This document shows, piece by piece, positions 38,170 to 47,698 of a stretch of 64,000 nucleotides of DNA. How positions within the stretch are numbered: position 1 is the stretch's first letter; every line of letters starts with the position of its first letter. This DNA comes from Micromonospora inositola (GTDB lineage Bacteria > Actinomycetota > Actinomycetes > Mycobacteriales > Micromonosporaceae). Where the stretch lies: assembly GCF_900090285.1 (NCBI RefSeq), contig NZ_LT607754.1, forward strand, positions 2,728,001-2,792,000. The letters are read 5' to 3'. Made by a program: the position numbers and the translations under genes. The notes under the pieces are model-generated. The model was not told the origin of the DNA. It did not search any database and worked only from the letters and a program-made list of their open reading frames with translations.

Positions 38170-38781
38170 TCAGCCCGGTGACCGCTCCTCGCCGTCCGGC
38201 CCCGCTGCCGGGCCGTCGCCGGCGGTCCGCTGCTCGCGGATGGCCGGTGCGTCGCCGCCGGTGGACCGCCCGGGGCTCGTCGGTCCGAGGTCGACGGTGG
38301 GCTGCTCCCGGGTCGCCGGTGCCACCTCGAGGGTGGGCTGCTCCCGGGTGGCCGCGTCCGCGCCGGTGGTGGGCGGCCCGGGGTCCGCCGGCGTCGCGGA
38401 CGGCGACCAGCGCCGGTCGCCCGCCCCTCCGCTGACCGGCCGGTCCTCCGCAGCCCCGACCGCGTCGTCGCCGACCGCGTCGGTGCTCCACTCGTCGGCC
38501 TCCGGCGCCGCCGGTGGGGTCAACCCCGGGCCGCCGTCGTAGGGGGCCGACACGGTCGCCTCGGCGTCCGTCGGCGCGGCGGCGTCCCGGTCGGCGTGTC
38601 GGCCGGAGCGCAGCGCGCCGGCCAGGCCCAGCACCCCGATCAGGACGAGCGCGCCGGCCAGGAACCACCCCACCGGCGGGACCGTGAGCCCGAGGATCCG
38701 GGCCAGCAGCCACCAGACGGAGAGGGCCAGGAAGACCAGCCCGAACGCGAGCGAGACGAGGTCGGTGCGGTGGGCCTTCAC
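38170..38781 (-). CDS. Two-helix membrane protein with disordered tail
   Basis: 203 aa from GTG at 38781, overlapping the upstream PspC-gene stop by 4 nt (GTGA). Two hydrophobic helices (LVSLAFGLVFLALSVWWLLA and VGWFLAGALVLIGVLGLAGAL) are followed by a 140-residue Ala/Pro/Asp/Glu-rich tail with repeats of the type ATREQPTLEVAP/ATREQPTVDLGP. No known domain. By coupling, it probably works with the PspC/LiaF-like protein. Confidence 0.75.
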   Translation of the reverse strand: MKAHRTDLVSLAFGLVFLALSVWWLLARILGLTVPPVGWFLAGALVLIGVLGLAGALRSGRHADRDAAAPTDAEATVSAPYDGGPGLTPPAAPEADEWSTDAVGDDAVGAAEDRPVSGGAGDRRWSPSATPADPGPPTTGADAATREQPTLEVAPATREQPTVDLGPTSPGRSTGGDAPAIREQRTAGDGPAAGPDGEERSPG

Positions 38782-40631
38782 CGGGTCACCTCCAGGTTGC
38801 CGGCGTTGACGTGGATCAGCAGCCGCAGCTTGCCGCCGCCGGGGCCGTCCGGGCCGACGTCGGTGCTCTCCCGGAGGTTGCCGTCCAGCCCGCCGGAGCG
38901 CTGGCCGAAGACGGTCGCGTCACCGGCGTTCACGTCGGCCACCGTGGTGACGTCGACGTTCGGCGGCACCACCACGGTCGCCTCGCCGAAGTTGATCGCC
39001 ACGATGATCTGCGTCTCCTTCTTGTCGAAGTCGACCCCGCGCAGGTCGAGCACGGCGTCGCCGAAGTTGTTCTCGTACCGGGTCGCCAGGTCGCGATAGT
39101 CCGTCGGGGCCCAGGTCACGTCGCCGTCGATGCCGCGTACCCGGTCATAGGACTCGGCGACGGTGGCGACGCCGAGCGCCGCCGCGGTCACCAGGCCGAG
39201 CGCGATCAACCAGCGCGCCCGGCCGAACCAGGTGCCGACCAGCAGCCCGAGCCCGATCGTGGCCAGCGCCGCGGCGAAGTACCCGGCGGCGCCGACCGGG
39301 AAGACGTCCAGCAGGTCGAGCACGGCGACCACGCCCAGCGCCAGGAAGATCAGCGAGAACGTCACCGCGCCGAGCGGGGAGCGTTCCTTCGGCCGCTTGG
39401 GCGGCTTGGGCGCCCGCGCCGGCGGCTGCGGCGGCACCGGCGGGTACGGGCCGGCGTACGGGCCACGGGGGGCGAACGGCGCCCGGTAGCCGGTCGGCGG
39501 CAGCGGCGCGCTGACCGGCGGTACGGCGGCCGGCATCCCACCGGGGACTCCTCCGCTCGTCGGGGCGGGCGGCCAGGCCGCCGTCCCCGGTTCCGGCCAG
39601 CCGGACGCCTCGGTCGTCGGGTGGGCCGCCGACCAGGCCGGGAGGCCGCTGGTGGCCGCCCCGGCGGGCGTCCCCGGCCCACCGGTCCCCCGCACCGGCC
39701 AGCCCGTCGGCTGGCTCGCCTGACCGGCCTCCGGCCAGGTGGGCAGCCCGGCGGTGCCCGTCCCGGGCTCCGATGCCAGCGGTTCCCCGGCCGGCCGCGC
39801 GGCCGACGTCGCCGGTTGGGCCGCCGCGGTGGTCTCCCACCCGGCGGGCGTCGGCTGCCCGGACCAGGCGGGCGCGCCGGTGGCGGGCGTCCCGGCCGGC
39901 GGGGTGAAGAGGCCGGGGGCCGGCCAGCTGACCGGCGGCACGGGCCCGGGCGGTGTCGCGGGCGGGCCGGACGGGCCACCCGGCGCCGCTGGCCCTCGGT
40001 GTTCCCGGTTGAGGAGCAGCGCGCCGCCGATCAGGATGGCCGCGCCGAGCAGGACGGCCCGGAACGCGTCGGTGACGATGTAGCCGAAGCTGACCGCGAC
40101 CAGGATGCTGAGCACGATGACGGTCACCGGCGACATGCTGGACCGGCCCCGGCCGAGCATCGACTCCACCGGGGAGGCGGTGTCCCCCTCGCCGGGGATG
40201 ATCAGCCAGGCGGCGACGTAGATCAGGATGCCGACGCCGCCGAAGAAGCCCAGCACGGCGAGCAGCACCCGCCAGAGCACCGGGTCGGTGTTCGTGGCCC
40301 GGCCGATCGCCGCGCAGACGCCGGCCAGGTAGCGCCCCTCGCGGGGGCGGACCAGCCCGTACCGGGAGGTGAAGCCGGCGGCGCCGGGCGGCGGGGCGTA
40401 CCCGGGCGGCGGGTCGCCGAGCGGCTCGGCGCCGGCGGCCGACGCGCCCGGCGGTGGGGCGGCGGGTCCGGCGGCCGACCACGACGGGTCGCCGAAGGCG
40501 TCCCCGGCCGGCGGGGCGCCCGGGCCCGAACCGGCCTGGGTGGTGGGCGCCGGTGCCGGCGCCGGGGGTGGCGGTGGCCCGTCCGGTGGTGCCGCCCCGG
40601 GCTGGGGCGGACGGGCAGCGTCCTCGGTCAT
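38778..40631 (-). CDS. PspC-domain membrane protein with LiaF-like C-terminus
   Basis: 617 aa. A Pro/Ala/Gly-rich N-terminus (about 1-88) leads to a PspC domain (LVRPREGRYLAGVCAAIGRATNTD..., membrane helix FFGGVGILIYVAAWLII). Two further hydrophobic segments and a long Pro/Thr/Trp-rich linker follow. Then come more membrane helices (LGAVTFSLIFLALGVVAVLDLL and neighbours). The C-terminal 100 residues form a beta-rich domain like LiaF/YvqF (NFGDAVLDLRGVDF, INFGEATVVVPPNVDVTTVA). It is divergent from a PspC-containing kinase, so it may be the sensor partner in envelope-stress signalling. Confidence 0.85.
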   Translation of the reverse strand: MTEDAARPPQPGAAPPDGPPPPPAPAPAPTTQAGSGPGAPPAGDAFGDPSWSAAGPAAPPPGASAAGAEPLGDPPPGYAPPPGAAGFTSRYGLVRPREGRYLAGVCAAIGRATNTDPVLWRVLLAVLGFFGGVGILIYVAAWLIIPGEGDTASPVESMLGRGRSSMSPVTVIVLSILVAVSFGYIVTDAFRAVLLGAAILIGGALLLNREHRGPAAPGGPSGPPATPPGPVPPVSWPAPGLFTPPAGTPATGAPAWSGQPTPAGWETTAAAQPATSAARPAGEPLASEPGTGTAGLPTWPEAGQASQPTGWPVRGTGGPGTPAGAATSGLPAWSAAHPTTEASGWPEPGTAAWPPAPTSGGVPGGMPAAVPPVSAPLPPTGYRAPFAPRGPYAGPYPPVPPQPPARAPKPPKRPKERSPLGAVTFSLIFLALGVVAVLDLLDVFPVGAAGYFAAALATIGLGLLVGTWFGRARWLIALGLVTAAALGVATVAESYDRVRGIDGDVTWAPTDYRDLATRYENNFGDAVLDLRGVDFDKKETQIIVAINFGEATVVVPPNVDVTTVADVNAGDATVFGQRSGGLDGNLRESTDVGPDGPGGGKLRLLIHVNAGNLEVTR

Positions 40632-40793
40632 GCTCCGATCCTGCTGCCCCGGGCGCCCGAGCGTCCTCCGGACCCGACCCTGACGCCACCCTGAGATCCG
40701 CGGCGGCCGAATGTCGGGGGCGTCCCCGTGGTCCGGGGCGGTCCGGCCGTGTGACGATCGGAGCGGCGCCGGAATCGGCCCGTACCTCGTCCC

Positions 40794-42062
40794 ATGACCC
40801 GGGAGCCTCCGATCAGCAGCACCGTGACCCCACACCCGCCGCGGCTCTACCGTGCCCCCGAACACCGGCTGGCCGCGGGGGTGGCCGCCGGCATCGCGGA
40901 CCACCTCGGCATCTCGGTGGTCCGGGTCCGGGTGGCCTTCATGGTGCTGCTCGGGCTGAGCGGCCTGGGCCTGCTGCTCTACGCGGCCTTCTGGGCGGTG
41001 GTCCCGCTGCGCCCCGGCGACGCCGTACCGCCCCGCCGGGACCTCGCCCAGCTCCTGCCGTTCGTCGCGATCGGGCTGGGCGTGCTGCTGACGCAGGTGA
41101 TGGTCTTCGATTCGGTGGGCGCGGCCGGCACCGCCGGCTGGCTGGTTGCGATCATCGCGGTCGGCGCCGGGGTGATCTGGCACCAGTCCGCCCCGGAGCG
41201 TCGTCGGCAGTGGGGCGAGTCGATGCCGGTGCCGTGGCTCGGCGCGGTGGTGGACGAGAGCGACCGGCGGGCCTTCGTGCTCCGTTTCGTCGGCGGCGGC
41301 GTGCTGGTGGCGGTCGGCATCATCGGCGTGGCGGCGGTCTACTCGCCGGCGCAGAACTTCGACGCTGTGATCAACGGCGTGATCTTCGCGCTGGTCGGGC
41401 TGGCCGGGGTCGGCGTGGTGGCCGCGCCCGTGCTCTGGCGGACCTGGAACCAGCTCCGCTCGGAGCGGGAGGGGCGCATCCGCGAGCAGGAGCGCGCCGA
41501 GTTGGCCGCGATGGTGCACGACCAGGTGCTGCACACCCTGGCCCTGATCCAGCGCAACGCCAGCGACGTCAAGACGGTTCAGCGGCTGGCCCGGGGCCAG
41601 GAACGGTCGCTGCGGAACTGGCTCTACAAGCCGACCGGCTCACCGACCGAGCGCTTCGCCGCGGCGCTGGAACAGGCCGCCGCCGAGGTGGAGGACACAT
41701 TCGCCATCACGGTGGAGGCGGTGGTGGTCGGTGACCGGGAGACGGACGAGCGGGTCGGCGCGCTGGTCGCCGCGGCCCGGGAGGCGCTGGTGAACGCCGC
41801 GCGGCACGGCGGGGTCCAGACGGTCTCGCTCTACGCGGAGGTGGAGCCGGACCAGGTCAGCGTCTTCGTGCGGGACCGGGGCAAGGGCTTCGACCCGGAT
41901 ACCGTGGAGGATCACCGGCACGGCGTCCGAGGGTCGATCATCGGACGGATGAAGCGGCACGGTGGCCGGGCGGAGATCCGGTCCGCGCCGGGGGAGGGGA
42001 CCGAGGTGCGGCTGATCCTGCCGATCACCGGCACCGGCTCCGCGACGGAAAGGGACAGATGA
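40794..42062 (+). CDS. PspC-domain sensor histidine kinase
   Basis: 422 aa. N-terminal PspC domain (RLYRAPEHRLAAGVAAGIAD..., about 17-75), four further membrane helices (about 85-210), then a HisKA_3-type kinase: phospho-acceptor His242 in ELAAMVHDQVLHTLALIQ, N-box AREALVNAARHG and G-box VRDRGKGFDPD. HisKA_3 kinases pair with LuxR-type regulators, and one is encoded directly downstream with a 4-nt overlap (ATGA). The PspC domain suggests the kinase senses the membrane state, perhaps with the divergent PspC/LiaF-like protein. Confidence 0.93.
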   Translation: MTREPPISSTVTPHPPRLYRAPEHRLAAGVAAGIADHLGISVVRVRVAFMVLLGLSGLGLLLYAAFWAVVPLRPGDAVPPRRDLAQLLPFVAIGLGVLLTQVMVFDSVGAAGTAGWLVAIIAVGAGVIWHQSAPERRRQWGESMPVPWLGAVVDESDRRAFVLRFVGGGVLVAVGIIGVAAVYSPAQNFDAVINGVIFALVGLAGVGVVAAPVLWRTWNQLRSEREGRIREQERAELAAMVHDQVLHTLALIQRNASDVKTVQRLARGQERSLRNWLYKPTGSPTERFAAALEQAAAEVEDTFAITVEAVVVGDRETDERVGALVAAAREALVNAARHGGVQTVSLYAEVEPDQVSVFVRDRGKGFDPDTVEDHRHGVRGSIIGRMKRHGGRAEIRSAPGEGTEVRLILPITGTGSATERDR

Positions 42063-42745
42063 CCATGGCCGAGCACGGACCGGTCGAGGGGGCGCAGCCC
42101 CGGGACGGGCGGTTGCGGGTGTTCCTCGTCGACGACCACGCCATGTTCCGGGCGGGCGTACGCGCCGAGCTCGGCGGCCACCTGGAGGTGGTGGGCGAGG
42201 CGAGCACGGTGACCGAGGCGGTCACCCGGATCGCCGCCACCCAGCCCGACGTGGTGCTGCTCGACGTGCACATGCCGGATGGCGGTGGCCGGGCGGTGCT
42301 GGACGCGATGCGGCGTACCCACCCGCAGGTGAAGTTCCTCGCGCTGAGCGTGTCGGACGCGGCCGAGGACGTGATCGGGCTGATCCGGGCCGGCGCCCGG
42401 GGGTACGTCACGAAGACCATCTCGCCGGACGAGCTGACCGACGCCATCCGGCGGGTGGCCGACGGCGACGCGGTGTTCAGCCCGCGGTTGGCCGGGTTCG
42501 TGTTGGACGCGTTCGCGGCCCGGCCGGACGCGCCGGTGGCCGATCCGGAGCTGGACCAGCTCACCAACCGGGAGCGCGAGGTGCTCCGGCTGCTGGCCCG
42601 GGGGTACGCGTACAAGGAGATCGCCAAGGAGCTGTTCATCTCGATCAAGACGGTCGAGACGCACGTGTCGAACGTGCTCCGCAAGCTCCAGATGTCCAAC
42701 CGGTATGAGCTGTCCCGGTGGGCGGCGGACCGCCGACTGGTGTGA
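42059..42745 (+). CDS. NarL/FixJ-type response regulator
   Basis: 228 aa. Complete receiver: acidic pair DD at 25-26 (FLVDDHAMFRAGV), Asp69 phospho-acceptor in VVLLDVHMPDGGG, and Lys in YVTKTISPDEL. C-terminal LuxR HTH: LTNREREVLRLLARGYAYKE followed by IAKELFISIKTVETHVSNVL. Translationally coupled to the kinase. Likely target is the divergent PspC operon, by analogy with LiaRS-type systems. Confidence 0.95.
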   Translation: MTMAEHGPVEGAQPRDGRLRVFLVDDHAMFRAGVRAELGGHLEVVGEASTVTEAVTRIAATQPDVVLLDVHMPDGGGRAVLDAMRRTHPQVKFLALSVSDAAEDVIGLIRAGARGYVTKTISPDELTDAIRRVADGDAVFSPRLAGFVLDAFAARPDAPVADPELDQLTNREREVLRLLARGYAYKEIAKELFISIKTVETHVSNVLRKLQMSNRYELSRWAADRRLV

Positions 42746-42832
42746 GCGGGTGAGGGACCCTGACCGTTTCCGCCCAGGACTCGGTCTCCGTCGGCCGGGT
42801 TTTCCTCTTCGCCGGTTGGTGGCCGCCGCCGG

Positions 42833-43567
42833 TCACTCGGTGCGGAGCACGGTGAACGCCTCGGCCAGCCGGCCGGCGGGCAGCCCGGCGTTGTCGGCCA
42901 CTGTGGTGAGCCGGTCGCGTACCCAGGTCTCCACGTCGAGGTGCGCGGTCTGCGAGCGGTGGGCCCGCATCGCAGCAACCGTCCGGTCGACGTACGGGGT
43001 GACGTCCACGGCGTGGTCCGGGGCGGGGCCGCCGAAGTACCAGATCTCCCGGACCACCCACGGCTGCAGCCCCTCGGCCAGCAGTTCCGGGAAGGCGAAG
43101 GGGTTGCGCGCGTCCGGGTAGACCGCGCAGGTGGTGGCCTCGCCGACCGCCAGGTGGTCCGGGTGGCTCGGGCCGGCGAGGTGCTCCCAGCGGCGCAGCG
43201 GCGAGCTGGTGAGCACCCGGTCCGGCCGGAACCGCCGGATCGCCGCGGCGACCTGCCCGCGCAGGGCGAGGCTGGGGGTGAGCGTCCCGTCGGCGTGGCC
43301 GTCGAGGAAGTCGACCCGGCGTACGCCGACCGCAGCGGCCGCGGCCCGCTGCTCCCGTTCGCGCAGCCGGGGCATCTCCTCGCGCGGTGTGTCGTCGAAG
43401 CCGCCGGAGTCGCCCCGGGTCACGATGAGGTACCCGACCTCGATGCCCTCCTCCACCCAGCTGGCGATGGTGCCCGCACAGGCGAAGTCGACATCATCCG
43501 GATGGGCAAAAACGGCCAGTGCCCGATGGACGTCGGGCAGCGCCGGAGCGGAGGCAGGGAAGCTCAC
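42833..43567 (-). CDS. PIG-L family deacetylase (MshB/LmbE-like)
   Basis: 244 aa. Zinc motif AHPDDVDFACAGT (His22, Asp25) and the third ligand in SHPDHLAVGEAT (His135/His138) are both present, with ITRGDSGG-like VTRGDSGGFDD. Members remove N-acetyl groups from GlcNAc-type substrates such as mycothiol precursors. MshB is one member, but the neighbours give no mycothiol link and this could be an Mca-like or sugar deacetylase. GTG start at 43567. Convergent with the response regulator. Confidence 0.88.
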   Translation of the reverse strand: MSFPASAPALPDVHRALAVFAHPDDVDFACAGTIASWVEEGIEVGYLIVTRGDSGGFDDTPREEMPRLREREQRAAAAAVGVRRVDFLDGHADGTLTPSLALRGQVAAAIRRFRPDRVLTSSPLRRWEHLAGPSHPDHLAVGEATTCAVYPDARNPFAFPELLAEGLQPWVVREIWYFGGPAPDHAVDVTPYVDRTVAAMRAHRSQTAHLDVETWVRDRLTTVADNAGLPAGRLAEAFTVLRTE

Positions 43568-43996
43568 AGCGACCGAGAGTACGTGCCGTCATCGCCCGGT
43601 GTGACCGCCTCTTTCCTGTTCAGCGCGGTACGACTCGCGTATTTAATGATCTTTTCTCAGGTATCGGCAACGTGGCGGCCAACTAACGGCTTGATAACGG
43701 CACCTTCACGTAATGGGCCGGTGGGTGTCACAGTGGCAGCACCTCACCCCCGGTGTGGGGCACCCCGTCGGGCCCGCCGACCACGTGACGCCGTCTAATC
43801 GTCGCGGAACGTGGCCGTCGACCCTGCGCGGTGCCGCCTCCGAAGGTGGGGAGCCCGGCGGATCGGTACCCCTGGGGTGTCCCGATTTCCTCTGCGGTAA
43901 ACCGTCGGCCTGTGGTTCGGGCCGCCGGCGGCGTCACCCCCCATACGTGCGTGAAACCCACGACGGAACCAGGTTAGAAAGAGGAGGCCCCTCGGT
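43568..43996. other. 429-bp divergent region upstream of the peptide importer
   Basis: No gene seen. Around 43638-43660 it is AT-rich (ATTTAATGATCTTTTC). The TTGCCG at about 43667 and ATTAAA at about 43642 on the minus strand, 17-nt spacing, could drive the deacetylase. The ribosome site of the binding-protein gene (AAAGAGGAGG) is at about 43979-43988. The long distance suggests an extended leader or operators for the importer, but I see no convincing palindrome. Confidence 0.5.
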
Positions 43997-45643
43997 ATGA
44001 GAGTCTCGAAGCGGGCGAGCGGCGCCCTCGCGGTGGGCGCGGCGTTCGCGCTCGTCGCGTCCGGCTGCTCCAGCGGCGACAGCGGGAACGGCGGTGACCC
44101 CGGCGCCAGCAAGGACGGCGCGATCGTCATCGACGGCGGCCAGCCGGAGAACCCCCTGGTTCCGGCGAACACCACCGAGACCCAGGGCGGCAAGGTCGTC
44201 GACTGGTTGTGGACCGGCCTGGTCGAGTACCCGAACAACGGTGGCGCGCCGCAGAACGCGCTGGCCGAGTCGATCGACACGACCGACTCCAAGGTCTTCA
44301 AGATCAAGATCAAGCAGAACACCAAGTTCCACGACGGCACCACCGTCAAGGCCGAGAACTTCGTCAAGGCCTGGAACTGGGCGGCGTACGGCCCGAGCGG
44401 CGCGCAGAACGCCAGCTTCTTCTCCGACATCCAGGGCTTCTCGGACGTCTACACCGAGGACCCGGACGGCCCGGAGGGCCCGCAGAAGGCCCCGGAGCCG
44501 AAGTCCAAGGAGATGTCCGGCCTCAAGGTCGTCGACGACTGGAACTTCGAGGTCACGCTCGCCGCGCCGACCGCCGTGTTCCCGACCAAGCTCGGCTACA
44601 GCGCCTTCATGCCGCTGCCGGACGTGTTCTTCACGCAGAAGCCGGAAGAGTTCGGCAAGAAGCCGGTCGGTAACGGCCCGGTCAAGTTCGTGTCGTGGCA
44701 GGACGACGTCGAGATCAAGCTGACCCGCTTCGACGACTACAACCTGCGCGACAAGATGAAGATCAAGGACGTCACCGTCAAGCTCTACCAGGACGACACG
44801 GCGGCCTACAACGACCTGGTCTCCAACAACCTGGACTTCCAGCAGCAGGTCCCGGTCTCCGCGCTGGCCGGTGACAAGTGGAAGTCGGACCTGGGCGACC
44901 GGGCCATCGCTTCCACCACCCCGTCGACGGGCATCATCGCCTTCCCGATCTACGACAAGCGCTTCCAGAACCCGAAGCTGCGTCGGGCGATCTCGATGTC
45001 CATCAACCGGCAGGAGATCACCGACAAGATCTTCTTCGGTAACCGCAAGCCGGCCGACAGCTGGGCCAACCCGCTGACCCCGGGTGCCGAGCCGGGCAAC
45101 TGCACCGCCTGCAAGTTCGACGTCACCGAGGCCAAGAAGCTCCTCAACGAGGCCGGTGGCTTCCAGGGCAAGCTGACCCTGTCGTACAACGCGGACGCCA
45201 GCCACAAGGCGTGGATGGAGGCCGTCGCCCAGCAGATCAAGACCAACCTGGGTATCGACGCCGTCGCCGTCGGTGTGCCGACCTTCGCGGTCTTCCGGGC
45301 GAACATCAACGCCCACAAGATGACCGGTGCCTACCGGGCCGGCTGGCAGCAGGACTACCCGGACGTGGAGAACTGGATCAACCCGCTCTACGTGACCGGT
45401 GGCTCCTCGAACGACGGCAAGTACAGCAACCCGCAGGTCGACGCCCTCGCCAAGGAGGCCTCCGCGGCCGCCAGCATCGAGGAGTCGCACAAGAAGTTCG
45501 CTGAGGCCGTCAAGCTCATCGACCAGGACGTTCCGTCGATGCCGATCTACTTCCAGGGCCAGCAGTCCGGCCACTCGGAGAAGATCAAGAAGATGGAGCT
45601 GAGCAACGTCGGCGAGATCGACATCACCTCGGTCGAGCTCTGA
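43997..45643 (+). CDS. Peptide ABC transporter substrate-binding lipoprotein (DppA/OppA-type)
   Basis: 548 aa. Lipobox LVASGC, then a family-5 extracellular solute-binding protein. It has the N-terminal GGQPENPLVPANTTETQGGKVV, KFHDGTTVKAENFVKAWNWA, and the C-terminal domain with YPDVENWINPLY. First gene of a complete five-gene importer for di- or oligopeptides. Lys codons are frequent for this genome (acidic/basic surface). Start is the ATG with AGAGGAGG upstream. A hairpin separates it from the permeases, which fits higher expression of the binding protein. Confidence 0.95.
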   Translation: MRVSKRASGALAVGAAFALVASGCSSGDSGNGGDPGASKDGAIVIDGGQPENPLVPANTTETQGGKVVDWLWTGLVEYPNNGGAPQNALAESIDTTDSKVFKIKIKQNTKFHDGTTVKAENFVKAWNWAAYGPSGAQNASFFSDIQGFSDVYTEDPDGPEGPQKAPEPKSKEMSGLKVVDDWNFEVTLAAPTAVFPTKLGYSAFMPLPDVFFTQKPEEFGKKPVGNGPVKFVSWQDDVEIKLTRFDDYNLRDKMKIKDVTVKLYQDDTAAYNDLVSNNLDFQQQVPVSALAGDKWKSDLGDRAIASTTPSTGIIAFPIYDKRFQNPKLRRAISMSINRQEITDKIFFGNRKPADSWANPLTPGAEPGNCTACKFDVTEAKKLLNEAGGFQGKLTLSYNADASHKAWMEAVAQQIKTNLGIDAVAVGVPTFAVFRANINAHKMTGAYRAGWQQDYPDVENWINPLYVTGGSSNDGKYSNPQVDALAKEASAAASIEESHKKFAEAVKLIDQDVPSMPIYFQGQQSGHSEKIKKMELSNVGEIDITSVEL

Positions 45644-45657
45644 TCCGAACGGTCTGA

Positions 45658-45697
45658 CCCCGGGTCGGGCTCGCCTACCGGTGAGCCCGACCCGGGG
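45658..45697 (+). terminator. Intra-operon hairpin after the binding-protein gene
   Basis: Perfect 15-bp inverted repeat (CCCCGGGTCGGGCTC / GAGCCCGACCCGGGG) with a 10-nt loop, 14 bp after the stop. No T run. Probably a partial terminator or mRNA stabiliser that raises binding-protein levels over the membrane subunits. Confidence 0.7.
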
Positions 45698-45790
45698 CCG
45701 TTCCGCGAGGGGTGTACAACAAACCCCTCGCACGTTGTCACCACCCGTGTCGGCCGTCCGACGCGCGCCCCCTGTCTGGAGGACCACCCC

Positions 45791-46717
45791 ATGGGCCGTT
45801 ATCTCTTGAGACGGCTGCTGCAACTCGTGCCGGTCTTCATCGGCACGACGTTCCTGATCTACTGGCTCGTCTGGTCGGTGCCGGGCGACCCGTTCGCCGG
45901 CAAGTGCGGCGACCGCGGTTGTCCGCCCAACTTCCGAGCGATGATGACCGAGAAGTACCATCTCGACCAGTCGATCTGGGTGCAGTACGCCAGCTACATG
46001 AAGAACCTTTTCCAGGGTGACTTCGGCATCACGTTCAGCGGTCGTTCGATCAACGACATCATCGTGACGTCGTACCCCAACACCCTGAAGCTGGCGGTGG
46101 TCGCGCTCGCCATCGAGGCCGTCATCGGTCTCGGCGCCGGCGTGCTGACCGGTCTCCGACGCAACGGCTTCCTGGACAACCTGGTCCTGGTCTCCACCCT
46201 CTTCCTGATCGCGCTGCCGGTCTTCGTGGTCGGCTTCGTGCTGCAGTGGCTCTTCGGCGTCAAGTGGGGCATCGTCACCCCGACGGTCTCCAACGAGATG
46301 CGTTTCTCCGAGCTGATCGTCCCGGGCTTCGTGCTCGGCAGCGCCTCGATGGCGTACATCGCCCGGGTGGCGCGGACCAGCATCGCGGAGAACCGCCGCG
46401 CCGACTACGTCCGCACCGCCATCGCCAAGGGGCTGCCCATGCGCCGGGTGGTGGGCGTGCACCTGCTGCGTAACTCGCTGATCCCGGTCGTCACCCTGCT
46501 CGGCACCGACCTCGGCGCCCTGATGGGTGGCGCGATCGTCACCGAGGGCATCTTCGGCATCAACGGGATCGGCCGCCAGGTCCTCCGGGCCATCGTCACC
46601 AAGGAGAGCGCTACGGTTGTCTCCATCGTGGTGGTCCTGGTGCTCGTCTATCTCCTGATGAACCTGCTGGTGGACCTGCTCTACGCCGCCCTGGACCCGA
46701 GGATCCGCTATGAGTGA
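45791..46717 (+). CDS. Peptide ABC transporter permease 1 (DppB-type)
   Basis: 308 aa with six membrane segments, beginning MGRYLLRRLLQLVPVFIGTT as DppB/OppB do. The periplasmic loop has two Cys (CGDRGC) not typical of the family, possibly a disulfide. EAA-type coupling motif near RRADYVRTAIAKGLPMRRVV. Overlaps the next gene by 8 nt. ATG with GGAGG about 5 nt upstream. Confidence 0.94.
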   Translation: MGRYLLRRLLQLVPVFIGTTFLIYWLVWSVPGDPFAGKCGDRGCPPNFRAMMTEKYHLDQSIWVQYASYMKNLFQGDFGITFSGRSINDIIVTSYPNTLKLAVVALAIEAVIGLGAGVLTGLRRNGFLDNLVLVSTLFLIALPVFVVGFVLQWLFGVKWGIVTPTVSNEMRFSELIVPGFVLGSASMAYIARVARTSIAENRRADYVRTAIAKGLPMRRVVGVHLLRNSLIPVVTLLGTDLGALMGGAIVTEGIFGINGIGRQVLRAIVTKESATVVSIVVVLVLVYLLMNLLVDLLYAALDPRIRYE

Positions 46718-47687
46718 CCCGAGTGCCGCTTCGATCGTCAGCACCCCCCGCCCCGAGCAGCCGACCGAGTTCGGCGCCCCGACCAACGCCGGCCTGCCGG
46801 CCAGCGCGAAGCAGCAGAAGCCGCGTGGCCTGCTCGCCGACGCCTGGCTGGACCTGCGCCGCAAGCCGCTGTTCTGGATCTCGGCGGTGTTCATCGCCCT
46901 GTTCGTGGTGATGGCGGCGTTCCCGTCCCTGTTCACCTCTGGCGACGCCGTGAACGGTGCGCTGTCGCACAGCCGGGTGGAGCCCTCGGCCGACGCTTGG
47001 TTCGGCTACGACGTGCAGGGCCGGGACGTGTTCGCCCGGACGATCTACGGCGCCCGCGCCTCGATCGTGGTGGCCCTGCTCTCCACCATCGGCACGCTGC
47101 TGATCGGTGGCACCATGGGCATCATCGCCGGCTACAAGGGCGGCTGGGTCGACGGTGTGCTCTCCCGGATCGCCGACATCTTCTTCGGCCTGCCCTTCGT
47201 GCTCGGCGCGATCGTCATCCTGACCACGTTCAACGGCTCGGGCACGGACAACAACGAGTGGCAGATCATGGGCCTGGTGATCATGTCGTTGGTCGTGCTG
47301 AGCTGGCCGGTCGTGATGCGGCTGATGCGCTCGTCGGTGCTCGCCACCAAGGAGGCCGACTACATCGTGGCGGCCCGGGCGCTGGGCGCGGGCAGCGGCC
47401 GGATCATCCTCAAGCACCTGCTGCCGAACTGCCTGGCGCCGCTGCTGGTCTACGGGACGATCATGGTCGGCTCCTTCATCGGCGCCGAGGCCACCCTGTC
47501 CTTCCTGGGCATCGGCCTGAAGACGCCGGTCGTGTCGTGGGGCATCATGATCAGTGAGGCGCAGAACTACATCCGGGTCTCGCCCTTCCTGCTGTTCTTC
47601 CCCGCCGCGTTCCTCGTCGCCGCCGTGCTCAGCTTCGTGACGCTCGGTGAAGCGGTCCGCGAGGCCCTCGATCCGAAACTCCGCTAG
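46710..47687 (+). CDS. Peptide ABC transporter permease 2 (DppC-type)
   Basis: 325 aa. A 45-residue N-terminal extension is rich in Pro/Gln/Lys, then comes DppC-like LDLRRKPLFWISAVFIALF with six membrane segments. Coupling motif KEADYIVAARALGAGSGRII is intact. Forms the heteromeric membrane channel with the previous gene product. Confidence 0.94.
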   Translation: MSDPSAASIVSTPRPEQPTEFGAPTNAGLPASAKQQKPRGLLADAWLDLRRKPLFWISAVFIALFVVMAAFPSLFTSGDAVNGALSHSRVEPSADAWFGYDVQGRDVFARTIYGARASIVVALLSTIGTLLIGGTMGIIAGYKGGWVDGVLSRIADIFFGLPFVLGAIVILTTFNGSGTDNNEWQIMGLVIMSLVVLSWPVVMRLMRSSVLATKEADYIVAARALGAGSGRIILKHLLPNCLAPLLVYGTIMVGSFIGAEATLSFLGIGLKTPVVSWGIMISEAQNYIRVSPFLLFFPAAFLVAAVLSFVTLGEAVREALDPKLR

Positions 47688-47698
47688 GGGAGACTGAG

